DNA of 64,000 nt from Bacteroidota bacterium (GCA_947449315.1 CANFRC010000002.1:186001-250000); one strand, 5' to 3'. Shown: positions 25,013-35,391, numbered from the stretch's first letter. Numbers and translations: made by a program. The notes: a model not told the origin generated them from the sequence alone.

Positions 25013-26449
25013 TTATTTTTTTAATTCTAATAACACTACATTTTCAACATGATGTGTTTGCGGAAACATATCCACAGGCTGAACCTTTGTCACCTTGTAT
25101 TTTGTATCCAGCATTTGTAAATCTCTTGCTTGAGTTGCTGGATTACAGCTTACATAAACAATCCGATTAGGTTCAATCTCTAATATTTTTTTTGTTACAT
25201 CGTCATGCATTCCTGCCCTCGGAGGATCTGTGATGATCACATCAGGTTTGCCATTTTCATTGATGAAAGCGTCATTCAAAACATCTTTCATATCGCCTGC
25301 ATAAAAAACGGTATTCGTTATTTTGTTCAGTTCAGAATTGATTTTTGCATCTTCAATAGCTGCCGGTACATATTCAACACCTACCACCTTTTTAGCTTGA
25401 TGAGCAACAAAATTTGCGATGGTACCTGTTCCGGTATAGAGATCATATACAACATCTGTATTTTTTATAGCCGCAAATTCACGTGTTATTTTATATAACT
25501 CGTATGCCTGATCAGAATTTGTCTGATAAAAACTTTTTGGACCTATCTTGAATTTAAGGCCTTCCATGTTTTCATATATGCTGTCATTTCCCTTAAATAG
25601 AATGATGTCCAGGTCACCAATCGTATCGTTCCTTTTAGCATTGATGACATATTGTAAGGAAGTGATCTGAGGAAATTTATCCGCAATATGGTTCAATAAT
25701 TTTTCGATTACCGGTTTGTCATCATAGTGAAAAGCCACGATTAGCATCCATTCACCTGTTGATGTACTTCGTATGATAATATTACGAAGTAAACCGATCT
25801 GTTCGCGAAGATCAAAAAAAGGTAAACTGTTTTTTAAAGCGTATGCTCGTATCTCATTTCTGATTGCATTGGAAGGTTCTTCTTGTAAATGACATGTATC
25901 GATGTCCAAAATTTTATCGAACATACCAGGGATGTGAAAGCCCAACGCATTTCGTGAAACCTCAGTTAAGCCTTCTCCAAAGGAGAGGGTTTTATCTTCA
26001 ATTTGCTCTTTAGTCAACCATTTTTTATTGGAGAAAGTAAACTCTAATTTATTCCTATACTGATAGATCTTTTTTGATGGTAGAATTTTTTGTATTTCTG
26101 GGAGTTCAATTTTTGCAAGGCGTGTAAGTGCGTCACTTACTTGTTTTTGTTTGTAAAATAATTGCCAGTCGTAATGCATGTTCTGCCATTTGCAGCCACC
26201 ACATACCCCGAAGTGAGTGCATACAGGTTCTGTTCGTTTGTCCGATCTTTCTTTTACTTCAATAACATTCGCTTCCCGGTATTTACTTTTTTTACGAGTG
26301 ATTTGAAGGTCGACAAGGTCGCCGGGTACCGCACCTTTTATGAAAATAACATATTCATCTGTTTTGGCAACAGACTGTCCGTCAGAGCTGGCATCCATTA
26401 CCCTAATATTTTCAAGGATTGGCAAGGGTTTTTTATTCGGGTTTCTCAT
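25013..26449 (-). CDS. rlmD: 23S rRNA (uracil-C5)-methyltransferase RlmD
   Basis: A 478-aa RNA methyltransferase of the RumA/TrmA family. It has an N-terminal TRAM domain (about residues 10-70), an iron-sulfur motif (CTHFGVCGGCKW) and a methyltransferase domain with VYDLYTGTGTIANF. The catalytic cysteine is in YVSCNPATQARDL. The enzyme methylates a conserved uridine of 23S rRNA (U1939 in E. coli). RlmD and related enzymes are not separable by motif alone. Confidence 0.92.
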   Translation of the reverse strand: MRNPNKKPLPILENIRVMDASSDGQSVAKTDEYVIFIKGAVPGDLVDLQITRKKSKYREANVIEVKERSDKRTEPVCTHFGVCGGCKWQNMHYDWQLFYKQKQVSDALTRLAKIELPEIQKILPSKKIYQYRNKLEFTFSNKKWLTKEQIEDKTLSFGEGLTEVSRNALGFHIPGMFDKILDIDTCHLQEEPSNAIRNEIRAYALKNSLPFFDLREQIGLLRNIIIRSTSTGEWMLIVAFHYDDKPVIEKLLNHIADKFPQITSLQYVINAKRNDTIGDLDIILFKGNDSIYENMEGLKFKIGPKSFYQTNSDQAYELYKITREFAAIKNTDVVYDLYTGTGTIANFVAHQAKKVVGVEYVPAAIEDAKINSELNKITNTVFYAGDMKDVLNDAFINENGKPDVIITDPPRAGMHDDVTKKILEIEPNRIVYVSCNPATQARDLQMLDTKYKVTKVQPVDMFPQTHHVENVVLLELKK

Positions 26450-26530
26450 AGCTACGAAGGTACAAAAAAGGTGGCGAATATCTGAGATGAAATCGGACCT
26501 AAAAATAAGATGAAATAGTAACTAAATTAA

Positions 26531-27316
26531 TTACTCCGTAGTAGGGTGATTCCGTCTTTGAGTGAGTTTTGAGTTTTCAGCGTGAGTTGGATAAAGATTA
26601 TCTAATGGAGTTATGAAATAGGCGGAGTTAAATTTTTTATAAAATTTTGTAACAGCCTTGTTACAATATCCGCTTGCCCAGTTTACATCAACGTAATACC
26701 AAACACCGTTTATTTTCACTTTATTCCACATGTGATTGGTGCTGAAACTTTTTCTGTTCCGTAATTTTTTTATTAGACCTCTATTTTCACTTGCTCTTCC
26801 GTCTACTAGCTCGCAACTGATTCCAGCGGCTTTGCACATTTCCCAGAACAGAACGGAATATCCTTCACATACGGCTCTTCTGTTTCTTAATGTAAGCGCA
26901 CAAACATTTGTATAATATTTATCAAGTTTTGTCACTAACTCTGCTTCTGTTTTAAAGTTGAAGTCTCCTTTGGGAGGGTGTTTGTCGTGGTAGGCAGAAC
27001 AATCGTAAGCAATATTGTTGGTGATCCAGATAAAAATAGCTCTAACTTTTTCTTCTTCGGATGTAAATGGCGCTGTAATTTCTTTTGCAAGAATCGGAGC
27101 TTTTTTATTTCTCCTTTTCATGGCCAGCACGAATTTATCTACTTTTTTATATTTCGCTGCATTAACAGAATCAAAAATGTCTGCAGGATTAGTGTTGACA
27201 GCCGCAGGTACAATTTTGTCTGCAATCGTGTCGTTTTCTTGAGCAGATGAGATGTGCGAGAAGACAATAAATGCAGACAAATAAAAAATTTTCCTTAAAT
27301 GACGTTGGTGTATCAT
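26531..27316 (-). CDS. Transglutaminase-like domain exported protein
   Basis: A 261-aa protein starting at the ATG at 27316. A signal peptide (FYLSAFIVFSHISSAQ) is followed by a transglutaminase-core fold. The triad is visible: Cys in RRAVCEGYSVLF, His in TNHMWNKVKINGVWYYVD and Asp in the following VDVNWA. These proteins act as proteases, cyclases or cross-linkers in the periplasm; the activity here is unknown. The upstream Met at 27343 would spoil the signal peptide. Confidence 0.85.
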   Translation of the reverse strand: MIHQRHLRKIFYLSAFIVFSHISSAQENDTIADKIVPAAVNTNPADIFDSVNAAKYKKVDKFVLAMKRRNKKAPILAKEITAPFTSEEEKVRAIFIWITNNIAYDCSAYHDKHPPKGDFNFKTEAELVTKLDKYYTNVCALTLRNRRAVCEGYSVLFWEMCKAAGISCELVDGRASENRGLIKKLRNRKSFSTNHMWNKVKINGVWYYVDVNWASGYCNKAVTKFYKKFNSAYFITPLDNLYPTHAENSKLTQRRNHPTTE

Positions 27317-27395
27317 GAGTAGCAAAATTGGAGATGAATACAATTACAAGTTTACGTTTTTTTTCGTTATTTTTGTAAAATAAATACGCATTCTT

Positions 27396-28637
27396 ATGGA
27401 AACTAGTATGGTAAATAAAATCAGCGCTCAAAAAGCAATTGAATTAGAAGATAAATATGGAGCGCATAATTACCATCCCTTACCAGTAGTTTTGGAGCGA
27501 GGAGAAGGAGTGTATGTTTGGGATGTGGAAGGAAAACAATATTTTGATTTTTTGTCTGCATACAGTGCGGTGAATCAAGGACATTGTCATCCAAAAATAG
27601 TTTCAGCTTTGGTTGAGCAAGCTCAGAGATTAACTTTGACATCTCGTGCTTTTTATAATGATTCATTAGGAGAATATGAAAAATTCATCACTTCTTATTT
27701 TGGATTCGATAAAGTATTACCAATGAATACTGGTGCTGAAGGTGTAGAGACAGCTTTGAAGTTAGCGCGTAAATGGGCGTACGAGAAAAAAGGAGTTGCT
27801 GCAGAACAGGCTAAGATCATTGTTTGTAAAAACAATTTTCATGGCAGAACCATTTCTATTGTATCTGCAAGTAATGATCCGGATGCACGTATAAATTTTG
27901 GTCCGTTTACACCGGGAATTATTTCTGTTGAATATAACAATGCTGCTGCCTTAGAAGAATTATTGAAAGATAAAACAGTGGCAGGCTTTTTAATTGAGCC
28001 GGTGCAAGGTGAAGCAGGTGTTGTTGTTCCGGATGCCGGTTATCTAAAAAAATGTTACGACTTATGTAAAGCAAACAATGTTTTGTTTATAGCTGATGAA
28101 ATACAATCGGGTTTAGGACGTACAGGAAAGATCTTAGCATGCGATCATGATGGTGTTCATCCCGATATTTTGATTTTAGGAAAAGCCTTGTCGGGTGGAA
28201 CATACCCTGTTTCTGCAGTTTTGGCAAACGATGATATTATGCTTTGTATAAAACCAGGTCAACACGGTTCTACCTATGGAGGAAATCCATTGGCTTGTAA
28301 GGTAGGCATAGCTGCGTTGACAGTTTTGAAAGAAGAAAAATTAGCAGAAAATTCAGAACGTTTGGGTAAAATATTGTTGAATGAGTTGAAAGCAATTCAA
28401 GCTTCATTTCCTGAATTAGTAAAAGAAGTTCGCGGTAAAGGATTGTTTTGTGCCATGGTAATTGCTGAACGCAATGGAAAAGATGCTTGGGATGTTTGTG
28501 TTGAATTGATGAAAAACGGATTGTTAGCAAAACCTACCCATGGCGATATCATTCGTTTTGCACCTCCATTAGTAATAAATGAAGAACAATTGATGGAATG
28601 TGTGGCGATTATCCGTAAGGTGGTGAAGATGTTTTAA
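27396..28637 (+). CDS. rocD: Ornithine aminotransferase
   Basis: A 413-aa class III PLP aminotransferase that converts ornithine and 2-oxoglutarate to glutamate semialdehyde and glutamate. RocD blocks are visible: [23 protein letters not shown] at the N-terminus, [26 protein letters not shown] and the PLP lysine in [18 protein letters not shown] box lies 20 bp upstream of the ATG at 27396. It ends before a strong terminator. Confidence 0.96.
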   Translation: METSMVNKISAQKAIELEDKYGAHNYHPLPVVLERGEGVYVWDVEGKQYFDFLSAYSAVNQGHCHPKIVSALVEQAQRLTLTSRAFYNDSLGEYEKFITSYFGFDKVLPMNTGAEGVETALKLARKWAYEKKGVAAEQAKIIVCKNNFHGRTISIVSASNDPDARINFGPFTPGIISVEYNNAAALEELLKDKTVAGFLIEPVQGEAGVVVPDAGYLKKCYDLCKANNVLFIADEIQSGLGRTGKILACDHDGVHPDILILGKALSGGTYPVSAVLANDDIMLCIKPGQHGSTYGGNPLACKVGIAALTVLKEEKLAENSERLGKILLNELKAIQASFPELVKEVRGKGLFCAMVIAERNGKDAWDVCVELMKNGLLAKPTHGDIIRFAPPLVINEEQLMECVAIIRKVVKMF

Positions 28638-28660
28638 GAGAAAGAAAAATATTTAATGAA

Positions 28661-28692
28661 AAGCCTTCAGGATAATCTGAAGGCTTTTTTTA
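28661..28692 (+). terminator. Rho-independent terminator after rocD
   Basis: AAGCCTTCAG at 28661-28670 and CTGAAGGCTT (28677-28686) form a perfect 10-bp stem with a 6-nt loop, followed by T6. The T-run overlaps the stop region of the convergent DUF1456 gene. Confidence 0.93.
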
Positions 28693-28944
28693 TTTCTTCT
28701 CCTGAGGTTTACCCTCTTTCGGAGGCATAGGTCCGCGTTTGAAGATGATTAATCCATTTAAAAAGTTACGTAGCAATTGATCGCCACATGGTTTGAAATT
28801 CTGATGGTCGGGAGTTCTGTAAAGTGCATTTACTTCACTCTTCGTAATTTCGAAATCCACCAGTTTTAATATTTTAATTACGTCATCATCTTTTAATTCA
28901 AGAGCTACACGTAATTTTTTTAGTATGTCGTTATTGCTTAGCAT
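28690..28944 (-). CDS. DUF1456 family protein
   Basis: An 84-aa protein starting MLSNNDILKKLRVALELKDDD, with two copies of a helical unit related by the pattern I-L-K-L and FEITKSEVNALYR. This is the DUF1456 (YehS-like) fold, which occurs in many bacteria without a known role. The C-terminus has a proline-rich tail. It converges on the rocD terminator. Confidence 0.85.
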   Translation of the reverse strand: MLSNNDILKKLRVALELKDDDVIKILKLVDFEITKSEVNALYRTPDHQNFKPCGDQLLRNFLNGLIIFKRGPMPPKEGKPQEKK

Positions 28945-29004
28945 AGATTATTTTTTTCTTTTGAAATGGAGAAGCTCGGTCACTATCTTTTATGGTTGTA
29001 TTTA

Positions 29005-31092
29005 TTAATAATTTAATAATTCACTTATCGCTTTCGCAACTTTACTTGCATTTGGTAACATGGTTGCTTCTAAAGTAGAATTTAATGGAATAGCCGGTAA
29101 ATTTTCAGATCCAATAATTTCAACAGGCGCATCTAAAAATTCGAAACATTTTTTAGAAATTCTTCCTGCCAATGCTTGCGGAAATCCATTGTTATAAGGC
29201 TCTTCGGTAAGCACCATACATTTACCATGTTTTTTTACAGAAGCCAATATTGTTTCTTCATCCAAAGGATTTAAAGAACGTAAATCAACAATCTCTACTT
29301 GCTCAGGAAAATCCTTGCTTGCATTTTTTGCCCAATACACGCCCATTCCGTAGGTGATAATGGTTAAGGTTTGTTTTTCTGATGAAGCTTCAACTTGCTG
29401 AACCATTCTCGCTTTTCCAATAGGAATGATATACTCCTCATCCGGTTCAATCGTTTTTGCATCTTCTGTTCCTTTTATTTTACTCCAATATAATCCTTTG
29501 TGTTCAAGCATAATCACTGGATTGGGATCATAATAAGCCGCTTTCATTAATCCTTTTAGATCTGCACCAGTAGATGGGTAACACACTTTTATACCGCGTA
29601 TATTTGTTAAAATACTTTCAACACTGGAAGAGTGATACGGCCCGCCACTTCCATAAGCACCAATAGGAACACGGATAATAGCACTTACCGGCCATTTGCC
29701 ATTGGATAAATAACACGAGCGACTTACTTCTGTAAATAATTGATTTAAGCCCGGCCAGATATAATCTGCAAATTGAACCTCTACAATTGGTTTACAACCA
29801 ACTGCACTCATACCAACAGTACTACCAATAATAAAGGCTTCCTGAATAGGTGTATTAAAAACGCGGTGATCACCAAATGTTTGTGCCAATGTCGCTGCTT
29901 CGCGGAACACGCCACCCAAGCGGCCTCCAACATCTTGTCCGTACAATAAACATTCAGGATGTTTTTCCATCAATTCACGGATTGCGAATAATGCAGAATC
30001 TACCATCACTGTTTTTTCTTTTCCTTTAGGTTCACGCTCTCCTTTTTCTTCCGTAATAGGAGTAGGAGCGTAGTCGTGATCAAATAAGTCTTCGGGACGG
30101 GGATCTTCTGCTAATAAAGCTCTTTGGTAATCAGTTTCTACTTTTTCTTTTGCAGCAAGTTCTATTTTATTTAATTCGGAGGTTAAAAATCCGGCAACGA
30201 TCAATTGATTTCTAAATTTCGGAAATGGATCACGTTTTTGTGCTTCCTCCAAATCATCACGGTACCATTCTTTACGAACACCCGATGTATGATGATTTAA
30301 TAAAGGAACTTTTGCATGGATCAAAAATGGCCTGCGTTCTTTGCGGATGATTGCAATAACTTCTTTTACGGTGTTGTACGATTTTTCAAAATCAGTTCCA
30401 TCAATGGTTCGTGTTTCAAGCCCTTTAAACCCCTTAGCATATTCTGTTGCATCTTGTGCACGAATCTCTTTAGCGTTGGCAGAAATGTCCCATTCATTAT
30501 CTTGAACGACATAAAGTATCGGCATTTTTTTTAACACAGCCATCTGAAATGCTTCTGCTACTTCACCTTCCGTAATACACGCATCGCCCAAAGAGCAAAC
30601 GGCAATCGGTTTATCATCACCGTAATCAGGTAATAAATTTTGTTTTTCTAAATATTGAATTCCCATAGCAACGCCAGTTGTTGGTATAGCTTGCATTCCA
30701 GTAGCAGAGGATTGCATTGGTATCTTTGGCATGTCATCACGATTTAAACTCGGGTGACAATAATAGGTTCTTCCACCGGAAAAAGGATCATCACGTTTTG
30801 CTAACAGTTGCAACATTAAATCGTAGGGCTGCATTCCTATTCCTAGCATCATGCTGTCGTCGCGGTAATAGGCAGAAAGAAAATCCTGTGCTTTTAATTG
30901 TAAACTCACAGCAAGCTGAATGGCTTCGTGTCCGCGGGATGTAGCGTGAACATATTTTGCTGTTACTTCTTTATTCGTTTCATAAAGTTCAGCCATTGCT
31001 TTTGCTGTACACATCAATTCAAAACCTTTTAGCAAAGTTTCTTCAGCGATTGATGAATCTATTTTTCGTGTTTTATCCGACATTGGCGACAT
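29005..31092 (-). CDS. Branched-chain 2-oxoacid dehydrogenase E1, alpha and beta fused
   Basis: A 695-aa fusion of E1 alpha (about residues 1-340) and E1 beta (about 360-695). The alpha part has the thiamine-binding motif SLGDACITEGEVAEAFQ and the phosphorylation-loop type block YHTSGVRKEW; the beta part has LYGQDVGGRLGGVFREA and FADYIWPGLNQLFTE. The complex makes acyl-CoA from oxoacids and feeds branched fatty acids, as expected in Bacteroidota. The start could also be the next Met at 31083. No E2 gene is nearby. Confidence 0.92.
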   Translation of the reverse strand: MSPMSDKTRKIDSSIAEETLLKGFELMCTAKAMAELYETNKEVTAKYVHATSRGHEAIQLAVSLQLKAQDFLSAYYRDDSMMLGIGMQPYDLMLQLLAKRDDPFSGGRTYYCHPSLNRDDMPKIPMQSSATGMQAIPTTGVAMGIQYLEKQNLLPDYGDDKPIAVCSLGDACITEGEVAEAFQMAVLKKMPILYVVQDNEWDISANAKEIRAQDATEYAKGFKGLETRTIDGTDFEKSYNTVKEVIAIIRKERRPFLIHAKVPLLNHHTSGVRKEWYRDDLEEAQKRDPFPKFRNQLIVAGFLTSELNKIELAAKEKVETDYQRALLAEDPRPEDLFDHDYAPTPITEEKGEREPKGKEKTVMVDSALFAIRELMEKHPECLLYGQDVGGRLGGVFREAATLAQTFGDHRVFNTPIQEAFIIGSTVGMSAVGCKPIVEVQFADYIWPGLNQLFTEVSRSCYLSNGKWPVSAIIRVPIGAYGSGGPYHSSSVESILTNIRGIKVCYPSTGADLKGLMKAAYYDPNPVIMLEHKGLYWSKIKGTEDAKTIEPDEEYIIPIGKARMVQQVEASSEKQTLTIITYGMGVYWAKNASKDFPEQVEIVDLRSLNPLDEETILASVKKHGKCMVLTEEPYNNGFPQALAGRISKKCFEFLDAPVEIIGSENLPAIPLNSTLEATMLPNASKVAKAISELLNY

Positions 31093-31475
31093 AAATTTTT
31101 ATGCTTTACTCGTGTATCAATATTTGGTTGAAGAAGTCTGTATTTTATTGTCAATAAGACCACCCCACTATTAGTATAGCTAAATGTAAATTTATTTACT
31201 TTAAATTCCAAGTATATTAACGATTGCCAAATATAATATTTAAAATGTTGTGTTTTGAAGAATTTAAAATTGAATTAAGTGGCTAAATTGTGAATAGAAA
31301 ATTTTTAAAACACAGTCACTTTCATTCGACTTGACTTTATGACGTTGTTATAAGACATCTTATTTTAATTTTCTATTTTTCGGAGTTTCCCAAGAGCGTA
31401 GTCGAAGGGCGTTAAAATTTGTCACATGATGAGTAAGGCTAATTTGAGTACCTTCGCAGTCTTATAACATAACCG
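31093..31475. other. Intergenic region between divergent E1 and helicase genes
   Basis: A 383-bp AT-rich gap with no convincing gene. It holds the two divergent starts. The part near 31391-31412 contains GAGCGTAGTCGAAGG, a word common in dispersed palindromic repeats of Bacteroidota genomes, without a complete partner arm. No TGA-N6-TCA site at the promoter distance was found. Confidence 0.5.
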
Positions 31476-32786
31476 ATGATACAAAAAGTGCTGGAGAATC
31501 TGAAGATAGCTTCCTTAAACGAAATGCAATTGGCTTCGCTTGAAGCAGCTAAAAAAAGCAATGATGTGGTATTGCTTTCGCCGACAGGTTCGGGGAAGAC
31601 ATTGGGTTTTTTATTACCATTATTAAATCAATTAGACAAAGATAAACCTGGAATACAAGCAATGGTATTGGTTCCTTCCCGTGAGTTAGGTTTGCAGATT
31701 GAGCAAGTATTTAAACAAATGCAAACAGGCCTAAAAGTGAATTGCTGTTATGGCGGGCATTCTACACGAACTGAAAAACATAATTTGGAACAAGCTCCTG
31801 CATTGCTGATTGGTACGCCTGGCAGAATTGCTTTTCACATTCGGAATAAAAATATAGATACCACAACGATTCGCCTTCTGGTATTGGATGAATTTGATAA
31901 AGCCTTGGAATTCGGATTTCAGGAAGACATGTCATTCATAATTTCACATTTAAAAAATTTAAAAAAGAGGATGCTGACATCTGCTACAAAGATGAAAGAA
32001 ATTCCTTCTTTTACGGGTGTGACAGATCCTATCGAGATTAATTTTTTAAGTAAAACGCCAGTAAAAGCAGAAGGTTTAAAATTGAAGTTGGTAAGAGCTG
32101 AAACTAAAGATAAGTTAGATTTATTATTTTCATTGATCTGCAAATTAGGAAATACTGCTACGTTGGTTTTTTGCAATCACCGCGATGCTGTTGATAGAAT
32201 AAGTGATCTGCTTGCAGAAAAAGGATTGGTGCATGGAACTTTTCATGGAAAGATGGAGCAAGAGGACAGAGAACGCGCATTGATAAAATTCAGGAATGGA
32301 AGTTTTAGAATATTAATTACGACAGACCTCGCTTCCCGCGGATTGGATATTCCTGAGATAGAAAATGTCATTCATTACCAGTTACCACATACCGAAGATG
32401 TTTTTATTCACAGGAATGGACGCACAGCACGCATGAATGCGAAAGGGACATCTTATTTATTATTGGGTGAAGAAGAACATGTTCCGACTTTTATAAAAGA
32501 TACTCCTCCGGAAGAAAAAATAGCCATCGGAGGGAAGATCCCTGAGAATACACCATGGTGCACGTTATACATCGCTGCAGGTAAAAAGGATAAGATCAAT
32601 AAAATGGATATTGTGGGAATGCTTTTACAAAAAGGTAAACTGCAAAAAGAGGAATTGGGTTTAATTGAAGTACTTGATTTCTCTTCTTATGCTGCTGTTA
32701 AAAGCAATAAAATAGATGCTGTTCTTAACTTGATTAAGAACGAAAAAATAAAGAATAAAAAAGTAAAGATGGAAGTATCTGTGTAA
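31476..32786 (+). CDS. DEAD-box-type RNA helicase with DbpA-like C-terminal domain
   Basis: A 436-aa ATP-dependent RNA helicase. Motif I is SPTGSGKT, Ia is VPSRELGLQ, Ib is TPGRI, motif II is DEFD instead of DEAD, motif III is TSAT, and VI is HRNGRTARMN. The tail (about residues 360-436) resembles the DbpA RNA-binding domain (CTLYIAAGKKDKINK), which targets 23S rRNA in ribosome assembly. The DEFD motif keeps the catalytic Asp-Glu pair and should not abolish function. Confidence 0.9.
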   Translation: MIQKVLENLKIASLNEMQLASLEAAKKSNDVVLLSPTGSGKTLGFLLPLLNQLDKDKPGIQAMVLVPSRELGLQIEQVFKQMQTGLKVNCCYGGHSTRTEKHNLEQAPALLIGTPGRIAFHIRNKNIDTTTIRLLVLDEFDKALEFGFQEDMSFIISHLKNLKKRMLTSATKMKEIPSFTGVTDPIEINFLSKTPVKAEGLKLKLVRAETKDKLDLLFSLICKLGNTATLVFCNHRDAVDRISDLLAEKGLVHGTFHGKMEQEDRERALIKFRNGSFRILITTDLASRGLDIPEIENVIHYQLPHTEDVFIHRNGRTARMNAKGTSYLLLGEEEHVPTFIKDTPPEEKIAIGGKIPENTPWCTLYIAAGKKDKINKMDIVGMLLQKGKLQKEELGLIEVLDFSSYAAVKSNKIDAVLNLIKNEKIKNKKVKMEVSV

Positions 32787-32889
32787 AACTTCTAGCTACT
32801 TTCTTCGCCAATTAGTTGCGAACAGGGAATGGCGATCTTATCAGTTCGAGTACTTGTTTTGACTGCAAGGAAAAGAAATGCATCGAGAA

Positions 32890-33186
32890 CTACAGCTCTT
32901 TCTTCAACGTCTTATCCAAAAAGAATGTTCCGAAAGGCAAGAAGGACAATAGAAATCCGATTGTTGCTTTTTTTATACTCCAATTGTATTCCAATTTTGC
33001 TTGTAATAAAGCAATCGAAAACCAAACAAAAAATACTCCGTGAATCATTCCCATAACCCTTACCGGAGTAGGCATGTGTGCGATGTATTTTAATGGCATT
33101 GCGATTCCTAATAATATCAGGAATGAAACACCTTCTGCGAAACCTACTTTTAATAGCATGTTCAATGCTTTTTTATCTGTGTTCAT
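32890..33186 (-). CDS. DUF3817 membrane protein
   Basis: A 98-aa protein with three membrane helices. The blocks FAEGVSFLILLGIAMPLKY and GMIHGVFFVWF with the paired Gly-His are the DUF3817 signature; the function is unknown. The C-terminal segment FLPFGTFFLDKTLKKEL is also typical. It is a single gene on the minus strand between the helicase and rluF. Confidence 0.85.
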   Translation of the reverse strand: MNTDKKALNMLLKVGFAEGVSFLILLGIAMPLKYIAHMPTPVRVMGMIHGVFFVWFSIALLQAKLEYNWSIKKATIGFLLSFLPFGTFFLDKTLKKEL

Positions 33187-33317
33187 CTTGTCTTTTTTTT
33201 AATGTATATTATAAACATCATTGCCAGTCACGCTTTCGCGAGATTTCGCAATCTCATTCAAGTAGAGTATAAGCTTGCTTCGTTTCACTTGCAACGACGT
33301 TCCGAAATTATCGTTAT
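33187..33317. repeat. REP-like dispersed-repeat remnant
   Basis: A short non-coding block contains the sequence GCGAGATTTCGCAATCTC (stem GAGATT/AATCTC) followed by GCTTGCTTCG and TTGCAACGACG. These words resemble palindromic repeats of the form TTGCGA...GAAGCAATCTC often scattered between genes in this phylum. A related block is near 32812-32852. The assignment needs a genome-wide comparison. Confidence 0.35.
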
Positions 33318-34061
33318 CTAATTGTCCAAATCATTTATAACAGAAGCTTCTTCCGTTTTACTGGACGTTGCAACTAAATTATTGATTGTATTCATCTCAT
33401 CAGTTGTTAAATATCTCCATCCACCAGAATTTATTCCACTCAATGTTATATTCATTATTCTGACACGTTGTAATTTGTATACTTTGTAATCCAAGGCGTC
33501 ACACATTCTGCGAATCTGTCTGTTTAATCCTTGTGTTAAAATGATTCTGAATTTATCAGGTCCTTCTTTTTTTACAAAACATTTCCGAGTAACAGCATCT
33601 CCGATATCAACCCCATTTCCCATTTTTTCGATAAAGTCTGCAGTAATTGGTTTGTCGACCATCACGAAATATTCTTTTTCATGATTGTTTCCTGCACGTA
33701 AAATTTTATTGACGATATCACCATCATTTGTTAAGAAAATTAAACCTTCAGAAGGCTTGTCTAATCTGCCGATAGGGAAAATTCGTTTTGGGTAACGAAT
33801 GAAATCGATGATGTTATCTTTGTCTTTTAAATCGGTAGTGCATGTTATTCCTGCAGGTTTATTGAAGGCAAGGTAAATGAGTTTTTCTTTTGGCTTCAAT
33901 GGTTTTAAGTCGATCGTAATTTCATCGTCATCAGAAACTTTCGTTCCGAGCTCCGGTATTTTCCCATTTACCATTACCCGACCTTGTTCAATCAGCTTAT
34001 CAGCTTCCCGTCTAGAGCAGGTTCCTGTTTCACTGATGTATTTATTTAGGCGAGTTTGCAT
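33318..34061 (-). CDS. rluF: 23S rRNA pseudouridine synthase RluF
   Basis: A 247-aa pseudouridine synthase of the RsuA/RluB/E/F group. The N-terminal S4 domain ([20 protein letters not shown]) precedes the catalytic domain with Asp in [12 protein letters not shown], followed by [13 protein letters not shown]. RluF modifies U2604 of 23S rRNA; the RluF-specific form is inferred from the KPSEGL and GINSGGWR regions. Its start overlaps the stop of the upstream enoyl-CoA hydratase gene (TAATG), so the two are coupled. Confidence 0.9.
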   Translation of the reverse strand: MQTRLNKYISETGTCSRREADKLIEQGRVMVNGKIPELGTKVSDDDEITIDLKPLKPKEKLIYLAFNKPAGITCTTDLKDKDNIIDFIRYPKRIFPIGRLDKPSEGLIFLTNDGDIVNKILRAGNNHEKEYFVMVDKPITADFIEKMGNGVDIGDAVTRKCFVKKEGPDKFRIILTQGLNRQIRRMCDALDYKVYKLQRVRIMNITLSGINSGGWRYLTTDEMNTINNLVATSSKTEEASVINDLDN

Positions 34062-34819
34062 TAAGCTTTTGCTTTGAATTTATTGATGGCATTGATCGTA
34101 AATTCAGAAAGTACCAGCCGTCCGCTCATTTCTGCACGTTCAATTAAGAGTGTATCCCAATCATCGGTACCTCTCCAAAATACTTTTTTTAGCATTGACA
34201 TCGCTTCCGGATTAGATTTTGAAAGTTTATCTGTGAGAACATGTATAGCATCATCCATTTCTTCCACCGTTTTAAATATGTCAACATATAATCCTTTTTC
34301 TTTCGCCCATTGAGCCGTTTGCCATTCAGTAGCATTGATGGATAAAGAAGTAAAGGCAGAAGTTCCAATTTTTCTTTCTACTGCAGGTCCAACAACAAAA
34401 GGTCCGATTCCAACAGCAAGCTCACTAAGTTTAACAGATGCTGAGTCAATTGCTAATGTATAGTCAGCAGCAGATGCAATTCCAACACCACCCCCAACAG
34501 CTTTTCCTTGAACACGAGCAATTACAAATTTAGGAGCTGTTCGAATAGCGTTGATCACCATAGCAAAACCAGAAAAGAATTTTTTTCCGGTATCCAAATC
34601 TTTGATCGATATTAACTCATCAAAAGAAGCACCGGCACAAAAAGCTTTGTCACCTTCACTTTGTAATACAATTACTTTTGCTGTTGAATCTTTTCCTGCT
34701 TTCGAAATTTCTTCTGCCAGTTGACGTAATAATGCTCCGGGCATTGAATTGCTTTGCGGGTGAAAAAATGTAATAGTTGCAATTCCGTTTACTGTATTTG
34801 ACTTGATATGACCTTCCAT
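34061..34819 (-). CDS. Enoyl-CoA hydratase/isomerase family protein
   Basis: A 252-aa crotonase-fold protein. Features are the oxyanion-hole block [11 protein letters not shown] and the [21 protein letters not shown] segment. A typical hydratase has a Glu pair; one Glu in [10 protein letters not shown] is present. It may act in beta-oxidation or in phenylacetate breakdown, since paaZ is 1.7 kb upstream, but the gap and the intervening unknown gene make co-function an inference. Confidence 0.85.
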   Translation of the reverse strand: MEGHIKSNTVNGIATITFFHPQSNSMPGALLRQLAEEISKAGKDSTAKVIVLQSEGDKAFCAGASFDELISIKDLDTGKKFFSGFAMVINAIRTAPKFVIARVQGKAVGGGVGIASAADYTLAIDSASVKLSELAVGIGPFVVGPAVERKIGTSAFTSLSINATEWQTAQWAKEKGLYVDIFKTVEEMDDAIHVLTDKLSKSNPEAMSMLKKVFWRGTDDWDTLLIERAEMSGRLVLSEFTINAINKFKAKA

Positions 34820-34870
34820 ATTTCGTGTTTATTAGATGTTCTTAAATGTTTTTTGATGTTGTAAATATAT

Positions 34871-34902
34871 AAAATAAAAAAGTCCCACATTTCTGCAGGA
34901 CT
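34871..34902 (-). terminator. Probable terminator of the 150-aa gene
   Basis: On the minus strand AGTCCTGCAG and GTGGGACT make a stem of 5 bp or more with an interrupted extension, followed by T6. It sits directly downstream of the gene ending at 34939 and before the enoyl-CoA hydratase gene. Confidence 0.55.
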
Positions 34903-34938
34903 CTAATAAACTAATGTTTAACCCTTATATTCATTCAA

Positions 34939-35391
34939 TTAGTTCTCGCAATAAGCTGGCAATTTACCTTCTTTGATTAATTGCAAGCTTTTTTGTTTGT
35001 GCTCTTCAAAGTTACCGAAGCATAATGCATCCAATAGATCTTCTTTACTCATTTGTGGACTATTCAATTGTGATTTTATTTCTTTCTCACAACGATCCAC
35101 ATATTTTTGAAAGCGTTCAGGAGCCCAAATGTATTGTGTCTTATGCCAATCTGGTTGCGTACGATCAACTTTAAATTCTGTTGGCATATCATCATTCAGT
35201 TTGATATTTGTTTTGATATCCAAGCCTTCGAATTTCTTTGGTAAAAGACGATTATCGAAAATCAACGGACGGCTGATCTTGATAACATGTTTCTTTTTTT
35301 TGATATCAACCATAGCTAATCCTTCAATAGTTAATCCTTTTTTCTTCAGGTAACCATACTTTGTTTCAAAACTCTTCAAAATTTCAAACAT
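34939..35391 (-). CDS. Conserved hypothetical protein
   Basis: A 150-aa soluble protein with no signal or membrane helix. It is rich in Lys and aromatic residues, with blocks YIWAPERFQKYVDRCEKEI and LDALCFGNFEEHKQKSL. I do not recognise the family. The C-terminal CEN ending and basic middle give no clear clue. It has its own promoter (35422-35454), a strong -7 box and a terminator-like hairpin, so it is transcribed alone. Confidence 0.7.
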   Translation of the reverse strand: MFEILKSFETKYGYLKKKGLTIEGLAMVDIKKKKHVIKISRPLIFDNRLLPKKFEGLDIKTNIKLNDDMPTEFKVDRTQPDWHKTQYIWAPERFQKYVDRCEKEIKSQLNSPQMSKEDLLDALCFGNFEEHKQKSLQLIKEGKLPAYCEN

